From Eleusine coracana subsp. coracana (lineage: Eukaryota; Streptophyta; Magnoliopsida; Poales; Poaceae): 64,000 nucleotides of DNA. The stretch is from contig CM064428.1 of the NCBI GenBank assembly GCA_032690845.1, positions 21,488,001 through 21,552,000 of the forward strand. Reading direction: 5' to 3'. This document shows, piece after piece, positions 54,437 to 64,000 of the stretch (positions are counted from its first letter, which is position 1; every line of letters begins with the position of its first letter). Position numbers and translations under genes: made by a program. The notes below the pieces were generated by a model. The model did no database searches. It was not told the DNA's origin and saw only the letters and a program-made list of their open reading frames with translations.

Positions 54437-57170
54437 TTGATATTTATGTACACGTACAGAGCACCTCCATCAAGTGAAAGATGGAGCATAGTGGTCCATT
54501 GCAAGGGAGCAGATGGAGAGTCCCATCGCATCATTCATGCTACTCTTGACAGAGCTGACATATCATTTAGGAACTTGTCAGGTTTCAAATATCAGCTTGG
54601 GTATAGCATTCGGGACTACTTGTACTACATGAAGAGAGAGGGATTTGAAGTTGCAAGTATTCAGGCAATCGATATCAGACAAGATACAGAGAAGATCCTT
54701 GAAACCATGGGTTCTGAAAGGAAGTTGAGGTTCATAGTGACCAAGAAGGAAGAAACTGAAAGATATGTGAACATTACACCTCTGAAAAACCTCTGGCATG
54801 ATGGGCTGGGTCTCCTGATAATGATGAGGACGACAATGATGATGATAGTGACGAATCAATTGATTCCTACAAGGACTGTCTTGCAGCACAAGGCCCTTCT
54901 ACAGGTTTATATGCTATTTCTACCACTCTAACATGTTTGACAACAATACTCTATATTCAAAAAATATTATTTCTAACTCGCAGACCATCACGACATCAAT
55001 AAGGATGAAACAGTTGCAACTTACAGGGAATGGTTAAGGGTTCATGGCCACCTAAAAGAAATTAGTAATTCCTCTACACCTTTTAATTCCTACATACATT
55101 TTATGCAATGAAAAATGTGGACATACTAAGTGCATGTGTTTTTCATTTTTGGTCAGTGCGATATAAAATGGAAGCTGAGTGTGTTGAGTGTATGCCAGTA
55201 TAGGAAGATAGCAATGCTAGCAACGAGATAGAAGACACAAACTGGCCATCACATGCTAGAAAAAATAAAGAAGAAGAAAGAAGGTTTGCAAAGCTCCATA
55301 CATTTGACATTTCACTACGTATTGTCCATATTCACTTTTTGTAATCTCTGTTGTGATTGAAACTAGGTGGCAAGAAGGATGGTCGTGGTACCATGAAAGC
55401 CATGACTGCATTGGCCAAACGATCAAAAGGGATAGTTGATCTTTCTGCGGACAAACTAAAAATAGAATTTCCGCAAATTTGGGTGGTCCCTGTGGAGAGA
55501 ATAGGCGTGTATTTGTGGATGAAATAACTTGGGTGACAAGGTTGCATACACAACTCATTGGAGTTAAACACTGGAAAGATGTCCAACAAGAAGTCAAGAA
55601 TAATATTGCGGATACTATAATGGTATGTTGTTGTTAACGCATGGCACATCTTTTACCATTGTAACCTGTTATGCAACAATAATTGCCTAATCACAATATA
55701 TTAAATGTTTTTTATTTCCAACAGCTTGCATGGGACATTGACGACAATGATCGTACAAGGAATATTATATGGAAGATTGCCCAAGAACGCTACAAAGGGT
55801 GGCGGTCAGCTTGAAGTATTACATATAGGACACACCACAGCTACGACGCGAGAATGAAACATAAGCCAGAAGATGTATATTATGAGGAGTGGCACTATCT
55901 TAATATGTACTTTGGAAGCAAAAAATTTAAGGTAGTCCACTGTTTTGTAAAATTAACAAGTCATCCTCTCTCATTAATACTTGCTATTAAAATTCATTGA
56001 TTAATAAACTTGTCTTCTTCACTAATGACATATGATTAACAGCCAGAACTCTACAAATTGTAAACAAATGAAAGTGGTACATGTCATGGGATCCAAACCT
56101 TTCTCTCAGTGTAGTTGGGAAATGGTGAGTAATGGTTACATTTGTTTTGTCGTGTTCTAATACAATTCACATTAATATATTAATTACCTTGCCTATTGCA
56201 ATGTTAGAGGGACAAGGAAATAGGTGCTAAACCAATTGATTTGGAACTTTCCAAGGCCACTCGCACAAAGCAGGAAACTGGTCAAATGACTTGTCCAAGA
56301 GTATCTATGTGAGTTCTAATCTGATTCAAAAATTTGCTTCCATGTTACAAGTTATCTTTTGGATCAGACCGTGTTACCTTTTACTAATTTATAATATTCC
56401 TTGTCTCACTTAGACGAATGCGGCCAGGAAATTGTCGATGATAGATTCAGATAAATTGGTAGACCAAGACTCACCAAGCGTCACATTGTCCCGCACAGCT
56501 AAAGGGAACGTTCTGTTCCAGGAAGCGTACAAGGAAATAACAGGAGCCAAGTCAACCAAGTGACGTGGTCATGGTTACCTTTCAAATCCAGCTAAGAACC
56601 AAATGCTCCAGGACAGACTCGCGGAACAGGAACACGAGGTTCAAAGATTGAAAGACCAAATCGCAAAGGAAGCTGCCGATAAGGAAGAAATGAAGAAAGA
56701 TCTTGAAACATCGATTAGGGAATCACTGATGCAGGAGTCCAAAGTGATGTTAGCACAGTCACAAAAATAAGCACCTGATAGTGAGGTACTCATATCGTAA
56801 TTCATGCAAGTTTTACTTTGTAATATGACTACATTGGATAATTATTGACATAGGTATTATTTTCAACATTTACTCTTTGCATAATGCAAACGCTAGTATT
56901 TTTATCCATCACTGCACAACTAGTTTCTTTTGCATAATATCACAATAATCATCACATGATGGTATAGTGATCTAATTTTGCTAATGCGCTACTTTGGATT
57001 GAACTATGAATATAAGATTGCTGATTACGTGCCATTTTTTTTTCAAACTAATGCGCAGCCTGCCATTGAAATCAATGATATGACACAAGATGTAACTGGG
57101 AGTCCAGAAATTAATAGTGCAACATTGGATGAAGACAGGACCAATGAAATCAACAAAACAAAAGAGTGAA
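54437..57170 (+). pseudogene. second CACTA gene of E (plant Transposase_24-like / TNPA-position protein)
   Basis: Multi-exon and decayed. The first open part (54437-54931) holds WSIVVHCKGADGESHRII and a YYMKREGFEVASI segment. Likely exons follow at 54984, 55157, 55367 (GRGTMKAMTALAKR) and 55480-55622 (RVFVDEITWVTRL and HWKDVQQEVKNNIADTI). A further one at 55724-55930 has ERYKGW and YYEEWHYL. Later exons lie at 56042, 56209 and 56415. The 55480-55930 part and the C-terminal coiled coil (LAEQEHEVQRLKDQI, about 56610-56680) are typical of the plant Transposase_24 family found as second gene in CACTA elements. Stops at 55198, about 55520 and 55812, plus a frameshift near 55480, break it. Such proteins are thought to bind subterminal repeats. 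Confidence 0.7.
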
Positions 57171-57590
57171 GCTAGGAGCACCGAAGAAAACAATGATGCA
57201 ACACCACCGTAGAGGAAAGAAACAACAGATGAGGTAATTGTCTTACAACATATGTTCCAGTGATCCACATTAGAAACTGAATAGAATAGAAATTAAGGAT
57301 GCAATGTTTGATTATCTCATTGGTTTTCTAGAGTTCAATGTTTAGCCCTTCAATTATTTAGCTTTGTTTTCTGCCCAAACTGTTAGTTTCACCAAACTGA
57401 GCATATATCCCTCATTTCTTGGCCAAATGAGATGAGTAATCACTGTATGGAAAGCTAATGAGTTTATCTACAACTTTGGTAGCAAATATTTTGCCACAAA
57501 AATTATTTATCTTGGTCGAAATCAGACAATACAGAGACCTGTTCTGAGATTCCAGTTTTTTATCTTGGTCGAAATCACTGTATGCATATA
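57171..57590. other. 3' spacer of E
   Basis: AT-rich. GGTCGAAATCA with flanking bases occurs twice (57515 and 57567). No gene. Confidence 0.5.
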
Positions 57591-57942
57591 CCAGTGCAAT
57601 ATAAGGTATTGCGACGGTACCCGTGTGTTGCAATTGTGCTTTCTTGCAACGACGCTATCTTGTTGCGGTAAAGATAATAGCAACGACGACCATGGTTGCC
57701 ATCGACGGACTAGCAACACCCATGGTCGTTGCATTTACTTCCTTTCGCATCGCCGCTCTCCGTTGCAACAACATGGTATTTATTGCAACGCTCTAAAATT
57801 GTGTTGTAATAGGATATTGCATCAAAAGAAATTGCAACGCCTCCCAACGCTCATAAAGTGTTGCGATATGTACATATTGCAACAAAAATGGCCTTATTAC
57901 AACACTTTTGGGGGGTTGCGATATTCCAATTTTTTAGTAGTG
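57591..57942 (-). repeat. right subterminal region and terminal inverted repeat of E
   Basis: It contains about ten TTGCAAC/GTTGCGAT motifs in both orientations and ends CCAATTTTTTAGTAGTG. Unlike the left end it is not organised as a 141-bp tandem array. Confidence 0.78.
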
Positions 57943-57945
57943 CAA
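57943..57945. repeat. target-site duplication of E, right copy
   Basis: CAA, identical to 42188-42190. Confidence 0.8.
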
Positions 57946-59444
57946 GGCTCAACACAAGCCTGGGAGCTCTAGGGCGATGCCTACCCGTCTAGGAGGCTTC
58001 ACCTCCAAGAGTAACAAATGATTCATGACTTACTTGACATAGCCCAAAGTGCTCAAGGCTTAGGATTTGCTCACCAATGTTCCACACACTCAAATCTCTC
58101 AATCCAACTAAAGATTTTGCATAAAGCACTTAGATCTCACAAAGAGAGCTTTGAGAGAGCTCAAATGGCCGTTGGAATGCTATTGAGTCGGGTAGGAACC
58201 AGCAGCAACCGAAGGGTGTGGTGGGGAGGTATTTAAAGGATGTTTCGTAAACTAGCCATTGGAGCTGTCAGGCTCAGGGCAGTCTGACCGGGTTGCCCAC
58301 CCGGGCTGACCGCCTTGTACTGACAGGAAACCAAACAGGCAAAATATACGAGCCCTCATTTACCACTAACTTGGTTGCTTAAGACACCTAAAAAGGAAAC
58401 CTTGACTCACTTATGTCAAAAACTCACTAACCCTAAAACTGACCCCACAAAAATTAGTTTAAGGAGGTCTGACTTCCTTGACAAGGCGGTCTGACCTCCT
58501 TGACCTGACAGAACTCGAGGTTGGGGTCTAAAATCACTCGCAAAGGTTTCTCACTGGGATTTGAGCACTTTGACTTTGTAAATCAACACATGTTGCATCC
58601 CTCTTGATAGTACGGAACACCTATACTCAAGAAATTGTTAAAATCTAATTATTCTTCCACTTGAGCTTGATATAAGTCCATATGCCAAAATGCTTCACAT
58701 TTTGCCTCTTGAGGGTAGGCAATATTTTCTTCATATGAGCATATCCACCTTGAGTCGATGAATATGGATTTTCTTATTATATAGTCAAGACTCCATATTT
58801 TATCCATGTCACCTTTTCTTCTTGATTCATAAATATTTGACACTAGGAAATGTGTAATCCTCCATGGCTTCTTTGATTCATCGGATTCAACCATACACTT
58901 GCTCTTCTCCGTCACAAAGGTCCTTCAACGCCAAGCCTCTTGCTTGCCCCTCTCTAATGTATGGTCCATCATAGCCAAGTCCTTGCTAATCATCAACATA
59001 CCATCATGGTTCACTCATTTCTTTGCATCATCCATTAGCACACACTTGATATTCACCTTCATGTTGTATTGATGTTTGTTGTGATATGAGTTGATTTCTT
59101 TGATATGACCACATGAGTCAAGTCACCAATATTTGCATATGGTGGCAATTCCAATAAACAATATGAGACATATCATCCGAGCTTCATTTTTCTTCATATA
59201 ACACATGGCATAAGATTTTCATTAGTGATCATCCATGTAGCTTCACCATTATCAGATCCTTTGTCATATGGCATACACAAATATACATGTAGAATATTCA
59301 TATACATCCGTGTCTTGATATATCAATGTTCATAACAAATTTACACGACATTTCCCTGTTATAGCTCAACAAATTTTATTAGCTCTTTAATCGTGTTGTC
59401 ATCCAAAACACCAAAACCCACTAGGAGGCCTAGATGATCTTTCT
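57946..59444 (-). repeat. 5' LTR of element D, second segment
   Basis: It resumes exactly where 42190 stopped (GGCTCAACACAAGCCTGGG, cf. 3' LTR at about 25216) and ends GATGATCTTTCT; the last base is T where the 3' LTR has A. It carries the doublets at 58281/58303 and 58466/58488. Confidence 0.87.
58281..58496. repeat. two GGTC-N-GACC doublets in 5' LTR of D
   Basis: Dyads start at 58281/58303 and 58466/58488, each 22 bp apart. These are the counterparts of 25549-25765. Confidence 0.87.
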
Positions 59445-59449
59445 GACTC
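59445..59449. repeat. target-site duplication of element D, right copy
   Basis: GACTC, identical to 24620-24624. Confidence 0.85.
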
Positions 59450-59581
59450 GCCATCTTCACCTGCCATGAGAAGATCACACTGTCCTAGAATCCGCCACAG
59501 GCACTCACCATGCGAGGCTCTGTCCTCGAGTCTCCAGAGGTACCATCCGACCTCGCCGATCCATGGAGGTGATGTACGACC

Positions 59582-60030
59582 GTGCTAGATCTAAGGCTTC
59601 GCACACAGACCACGATTGTGACGACAACGTGGGGCAGATGGGCTCGTTGGGGGTCACGCAGCAGCCAACAACCACCCAGAGATGGCAGCCGCTCGGTGGC
59701 CAGCGACCACCCAGACGGCACCTGCGACGGCGATGACGTGGAGGCCTGGAACCTGCGGAAGCAGAAGAAGCGGCACCACCGCCATGTGCTGCACCAGATC
59801 CAACAGTTCGAAGTGTAAGCGCCGATTCCTCACATCTTTTATTTCGTTCCTTCCCTCGGATGCTCATGTGGCGAATGCTAACATATTGTGTTGATGCGTT
59901 GTGCATACTCTTCAAGGAATTCCTCCACCCGGATGACAAGAACCTCATCGACCTGAGCAAGCGCCTGGGCCTAGAGCTGCGGCAGCATGGCTTCCGTCGA
60001 GCGATCTGCTTTGCCACTGACCGACCTCAT
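59582..60030 (+). pseudogene. HD-Zip IV-like homeobox gene fragment
   Basis: Two exon-like parts. The first, ending at about 59818, encodes an acidic lead (DGTCDGDDVEAW) and then LRKQKKRHHRHVLHQIQQFE, the N-terminal arm and helix 1 of an HD-Zip IV homeodomain. A donor GTAAGC follows. The second (about 59908-60030) reads LFKEFLHPDDKNLIDLSKRL and GLELRQ, helix 2. The expected recognition helix (W-F-Q-N-R-R) is absent, and unrelated residues follow. The acceptor before the second part is damaged (GTGCAT where GTGCAG is expected). No leucine zipper or START domain is visible. The class would be a transcription factor of epidermis; this fragment cannot bind DNA normally. No ATG opens the first part. 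Confidence 0.7.
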
Positions 60031-60689
60031 GTATGTTGCCCCGCAGCTTCACTCATCTCACGTTTTGCATGTTCTGATTTTTTTGGAGAATTTTTTTATG
60101 AATGAGGTACGGACATTTGGGCATCTGCAGCTTGCATATAAACTGCTGCATGCCCTGTCCGCAATTTAGTTTTTGTATGCCATGTGATTGCATATAAACT
60201 GCTGCAGCCCTGTCCGCGTACCATTTTTTTACTAGATTTTATGCACTTGCGACACGCACGTGTAATTTTCCATTCCCGCAAAATATGCTAACAATAATAG
60301 ATTTCCTAGAAATATGACAAGAATTGCTAGGAAATCAATTAAAAAGTTCAACATGACAATTGTGGTTCACAAATATGAAAAATATTGACAAGTAGAAAAC
60401 ATTTACAATAAACCATGCTTCGAGGAAGTACAAACGTAAACTTTGATTTTTAAAGAGGAATTTTATAGCATGTTGTTATGACAGTTGGATGTGTACCGTT
60501 ATTCAACAAGCGATGTCCATGATATGTCCCACACAGATTGTTGGGTGATCCAACACGCCGGTAGCCGCTACCAATCAAACACACCAATCTCGGCTTGTCG
60601 AAGGCACCCAACAATTGAAGATGCTGATGGCTAATTAAGTATCTACTTGACGGAAGTAGCAAGCGATCAAGGTCGAAGGAACTGCCAAT
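60031..60689. other. no supported gene between the homeobox fragment and element I
   Basis: It contains a small repeat (GCATATAAACTGCTGCA twice, 60135-60205) and AT-rich DNA. Nothing else is recognisable. Confidence 0.5.
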
Positions 60690-61196
60690 TGTTGGGGAAC
60701 AGGGAGCTACAATAGAATGAAACAATTTATACCGTTCAACCAGGAAGACTTGCAAGAGGGATCATCGATTGTTACCACTAGACACGTAGGAGGAGCGGAA
60801 GCAAGGTTGGAGAAGCAACGTCCAACACAGTCGCGCGTTGATATAGAGGATGTAGTCGTCCACAACAACCATCTCTTCCTGGTCTAGCCGAAGCACCACA
60901 GCTGCAGCGCCTCCTTGAGGTATCCACACCTTCAAGGCAAAATATCATGCACGGTGTGCTAGTATCGGCTGCACGACTTAGGGTGACATGGGAGAGAGAG
61001 AGAGGGAGGTGGCGACGGCTAGGGTTTCTAGACTGGATTATCCTCTACGCCTTAAGCCCCTCCTCCACTTAAATAGACCCTTCTAATGGGCCTTGACTAA
61101 TTGGCCCATTAGTGGACTAATCCCTCATGGATCAATATCCATATGACCCTCACGTACGGATCAAATCCGTATTGTCTCCTAGGCATATCTCCAACA
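60690..61196 (-). repeat. 3' LTR of element I
   Basis: 507 bp with TGTTGG...CCAACA inverted ends. It contains a GA microsatellite near 60993 and a GGCCCATTAG repeat pair near 61085-61110. Confidence 0.82.
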
Positions 61197-61207
61197 ATCT
61201 CCCACTT
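61197..61207 (-). other. polypurine tract of element I
   Basis: The plus strand ATCTCCCACTT borders the LTR; on the minus strand it is AAGTGGGAGAT. Confidence 0.75.
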
Positions 61208-62128
61208 GCACAAGTGACAATCACATGGGTAAGCGATGTTCCAACCTGTAAAGCATGTGACCCATTAGGTTCACATGTACAAGACAATGAGGTGAAAACC
61301 ATTTTTCAAATCATAAATCAACAGCGGCACCTAGCAGGACATATTGATTCTCGTGTACACATAAAGCTTATATCGGTTGAACCTTTGACATACACATTCA
61401 CCGATCTCTTTGCCTCACGATATCAGTCAAGCACAAGGCAAGATACATGCCATCCCTGTAATAGCTCGACCATTCACTCGAACGTCTAGTGGGTTTTATC
61501 ATGACTAACTCTTAGTCATCATGATTAACTTTTAATCACATTGGCATGGTCACGCACTTCAAAATCCATCTAACTCGAGGGGCCCAGAGATATCTCTCCT
61601 GTAATCAGGATGGGAAAGATCCATCTTGATCGCTCACAGCCCATGGCATGTTTCATAGCATACCCGAAAATTACCTTTATGATTACCCAATTCTAGAATA
61701 GCATTTGGTAACCCCTAAGTGTGCTATTATACATTTTGGGAATCAATGACGATCTTAGGTCTAAGGATCTTGAAGGCACATCATATAAGACAACAACTAA
61801 TGGCACAATAATAACATCTCAGCAGAGTCTATTAGTGGGTCAATCCAACATGTTCTCCAGCACGTGTCCACATTATTGATTTGATATCTTCATATCTATG
61901 ATCTGTGAAACATGATCATCAACCAATACATGTGCTAGTCCATGAGTCATCATTATCCCACATAATGATAAGGAACTAGGGATCATTTAGGATAATATTA
62001 TGAAAGAACAATGAGTTTCACAAACAAGTCACATACTTGCCAATCAATGAAATAATTATTATCCAAGAAACAAAATAACACTTTATTCAATCACATATAA
62101 ACATATACATTACACAATCTCTCGTACA
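61208..62128. other. 3' untranslated region of element I
   Basis: No gene; AT-rich with small openings in several frames. Confidence 0.6.
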
Positions 62129-63945
62129 TTAATCATGAAGATATCTAATACCCATGGATCTCATATGTGTCGCATGCTTGGGCCGAGAGAGAGGTTTTGT
62201 CAACGGATCAGCTGTGTTTGAATCCGTGTGCACCTTGCATATCTTCACGTCACCTCGATGAACAATGTCCCGAATAAGATGAAAAATGCTATAGTATGTG
62301 TTTGTTCTTTTGATGTGCTCTAGGCTCCTTTGCTTGCGCAATGACACCACTATTACCACAATATAGATCCATTGGACTGGACGTACTAGGAACCACACCC
62401 AACTCATAAACAAATTTTCTGATCTAAACAACTTCCTTTGTAGCTTCTAAAGCGGCATGGTACTCGGCCTCCATTGTTGAGTCAGCAACCGTATCTTCCT
62501 TGGAACTCTTCCAGCTCACCGCGCCTCCATTGAGGCAAAATACATATCTAGATTGCGATCTTGAATCATCCTTGTCAGTTTGAAAACTAGCGTTGGTGTA
62601 ACCATTTACAATGAGCTCTTCCTGACCTCCATAAACTAGGAACATACCCATAGTTCTTCTCAAGTACTTTAGGATATTCTTACTAGCCACCCAGTGAATT
62701 TCTCCTGGGTTTGATTGGAATATGCTTGTAGCGCTTATAGCAAAAGCTACATCTGGGAGCGTACATATCATGGCATACATGATGGATCCGATAGCAGAGG
62801 CATACGGTCTCATCTTCTCTACCTCATCAGGTGTCGAAGGACACCGAGTGTTGCTAAGAGTAATGCCATGCGACATGGGCAAGAAACCTTTCTTAGAATC
62901 TTGCATATTGAACTGTTTCAATACCTTGTCGATGTATGTGTCTTGGCTTAATCTAGTTAGCCTTTTTTATCTATCTCTATAGATCTTAATGCCCAAGATG
63001 TATGTTGCCTCTCCCAAGTCCTTCATTGAGAAACTTTTTCAAGCATTCGAATATTATTCCGATCAACAATATGTCATCCACATAAAGGACTAGAAATACG
63101 AGTGCGCTCCTACTAGCCTTGTTGTAAACACAAGGCTTTTCTTCATTCTTGATGAAGCCAAACCTTTTGACTTCCTCATCAAAATAAAGGTTCCAACTCT
63201 GAGATGCTTGCTTTAGTCCATAAATGGACTTCTGAAGTTTGCCTATTTTCCCAGCATTTTGTGGATCAACAAATCCTTCAGGCTGTGTCATGTACACATC
63301 CTCACTTAGGTTTCCATTAAGGAAAGCCGTTTTGACATCTATTTGCCATATCCCATAATCATAGTATGCGACAATTGCTAGGAGGATCTGAATAGACTTT
63401 AGCATAGCGATGGGCGAGAAGGTCTCATCATAATCAACACCTTGAATTTGTTTAAAAGCTTTCGCCACCAATCATGCTTTATAGATGTGAACATTTCCAT
63501 CCTTGTCTATCTTTTTCTTAAAAACCCATTTACATTCAATGGTTTTGACACATTCAGGTGGATTAATCAAGTTCCAAACTTGATTTTCTCACATGGATTC
63601 TCATTCGGATCTCATGGCTCCAAGCCATTTCTCAGAGTCTGGTCGTATCATTGCTTCCGTGTATGTCTTAGGCCCATCATTGTCCAACAATAATATATTG
63701 CGCTGCCTCGTTGTTAGGAGCGTGAACTTTTCAGGTGCACGACATGCCCGTTCAAATCTACGTAGGGCTGGTGCCACAACAATAGGTTCTACAACATCTT
63801 GTGCAACCTGTTGCAATTGAGGTTCAGTGGGAGAAGAAACATTTCCTAGTGTTTCTTGAACTTCTTCAAGTTGCACTGTCCTCCCACTTATCTTTCGTGA
63901 GAGAAACTGTTTCTCCAGAAAAACACCATTCCGAGCGACAAACAC
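62129..63945 (-). pseudogene. pol of copia element I (RT and RNase H)
   Basis: From the right: a proline-poor linker ending in DGPKTYTEAMIRPDSEKW (63601-63945). The RT follows, with VDYDETFSPIAMLKSI, QIDVKTAFLNGNLSEDVYM, KSIYGLKQASQSW and catalytic YVDD at 63073-63084. Then come the RT-RNase H tether MRPYASAIGSIMYAM and RNase H with SSKEDTVADSTMEAEYHA (about 62480) and KVHTDSNTADPLTKPL (62129-62431). An in-frame TGA at 63472-63474 replaces the arginine of the KARLVAK-type motif, a CpG-decay change. Frames also break at about 62950 and 62424. The enzyme would copy element RNA in cytoplasmic particles. Confidence 0.87.
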
Positions 63946-64000
63946 TTTGCCCTCCTCCCAGTTGTAGAAATAATACCCTTTGGTTTCCCTAGGATATCCT

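Larger units (their letters stand above)
42191..57942 (+). mobile_element. CACTA (En/Spm-type) DNA transposon E, 15.75 kb
   Basis: The left terminus is CACCACTAAAAAAATGG and the right terminus (complement) CACTACTAAAAAATTGG. The 3-bp duplication CAA flanks it, inside the 5' LTR of D. Both subterminal regions are packed with TTGCAA/TTGCGAT motifs. It holds a TNP2-type transposase relic (44119-47680, plus), an apparently intact gene of unknown function (48264-50458, minus) and a Transposase_24-type gene relic (54437-57170, plus). Without working transposase genes it cannot move by itself, but its ends look usable. Confidence 0.9.
24625..59444 (-). mobile_element. Ty1/copia (SIRE-like) retrotransposon D with two nested insertions
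   Basis: The LTRs are 24625-26714 (3', 2090 bp) and 41609-42190 plus 57946-59444 (5', 2081 bp without the insert), and the flanks carry a perfect GACTC duplication. The minus-strand order is 5' LTR, initiator-Met PBS (41592-41607), degenerate gag (39599-41559), spacer, second ORF (36524-about 37540 plus 27738-28504), polypurine tract (26715-26730) and 3' LTR. No RT or integrase of D's own is present in about 6.9 kb of internal DNA, so D is a large non-autonomous element. Gypsy element F interrupts the second ORF, and CACTA element E interrupts the 5' LTR. Confidence 0.88.
60690..64000 (-). mobile_element. Ty1/copia retrotransposon I, 3' part (cut by window edge)
   Basis: The minus-strand order entering from the right edge is the region between integrase and RT, RT, RNase H, about 0.9 kb of non-coding DNA, a polypurine tract (61197-61207) and the 3' LTR (60690-61196). 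The integrase, gag and 5' LTR are outside. The base sequence left of the LTR is CCAAT (60685-60689), the candidate target duplication. Confidence 0.85.

Noticed and set aside
60539..60554. TGTTGGGTGATCCAACA, which looks like a minimal LTR pair
   Set aside because: A 17-bp palindrome-like string with no flanking duplication or element; chance similarity to LTR ends.
61127..61489. 120-codon plus-strand frame in the LTR of element I
   Set aside because: It crosses the LTR end and polypurine tract of a minus-strand element, so it cannot be a conserved gene.

Overview
The window reads as a heterochromatic, transposon-packed stretch of a plant nuclear genome, most likely a grass (Poaceae). The grounds are the nested Ty3/gypsy, Ty1/copia and CACTA elements, primer-binding sites matching plant tRNA-Asp and initiator tRNA-Met, G-rich LTR starts of the SIRE/Maximus type, and GC-rich exon relics. 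No intact ordinary host gene, tRNA or rRNA is visible. Nearly every long reading frame belongs to a mobile element, and most are broken. Capital letters A to I below are my own labels.

Layout. 1-2460: gypsy element A on the minus strand, its 3' part off the left edge. 2461-2680 and 13019-about 14930: one degenerate minus-strand reading frame C, split by element B. 2681-13013: element B, a minus-strand gypsy-type element with both LTRs and a perfect 5-bp target duplication (GTAAG). B keeps gag and protease and has a long 3' ORF, but no reverse transcriptase or integrase; a solo LTR (H, duplication CTGAG) sits in the 3' ORF. 14930-16136: leader-like DNA with a 107-bp GC-rich tandem repeat. About 16137-20879: SIRE-like copia element G, with gag, PBS and one LTR. 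22908-23092: an hAT-like MITE with 8-bp duplications. 23229-23806: a Tat/RIRE2-like LTR and gag relic on the plus strand. 24625-59444: SIRE-like copia element D on the minus strand, bounded by GACTC duplications. D holds two later insertions: a chromovirus-type gypsy element F (28505-36523) in its second ORF, and a 15.75-kb CACTA transposon E (42191-57942, duplication CAA) in its 5' LTR. D itself landed in a locus carrying a homeodomain fragment of HD-Zip IV type (59582-60030). 60690-64000: copia element I on the minus strand, running off the right edge.

The most striking signal is a shared geometry of short inverted-repeat motifs. Elements A/B use CCGATCGG, G uses GACCGTACGGTC and D uses GGTC-N-GACC. 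In each the motif occurs as doublets whose centres are about two DNA helical turns apart: 20-21 bp in A/B, 22 bp in D, and 21 bp in part of G with 17 and 29 bp as variants. Doublets lie in LTRs, in non-coding internal DNA and inside the gag and 3' reading frames. Where they fall in coding sequence they are read in different frames, so the constraint looks like one on DNA or RNA rather than on protein. A second candidate novelty is an apparently intact five-exon gene on the minus strand of CACTA element E (48264-50458). All its introns are phase 0, while both transposase-type genes of the same element are decayed.

All calls were made by eye. Family names rest on recognised motifs, not on database searches.
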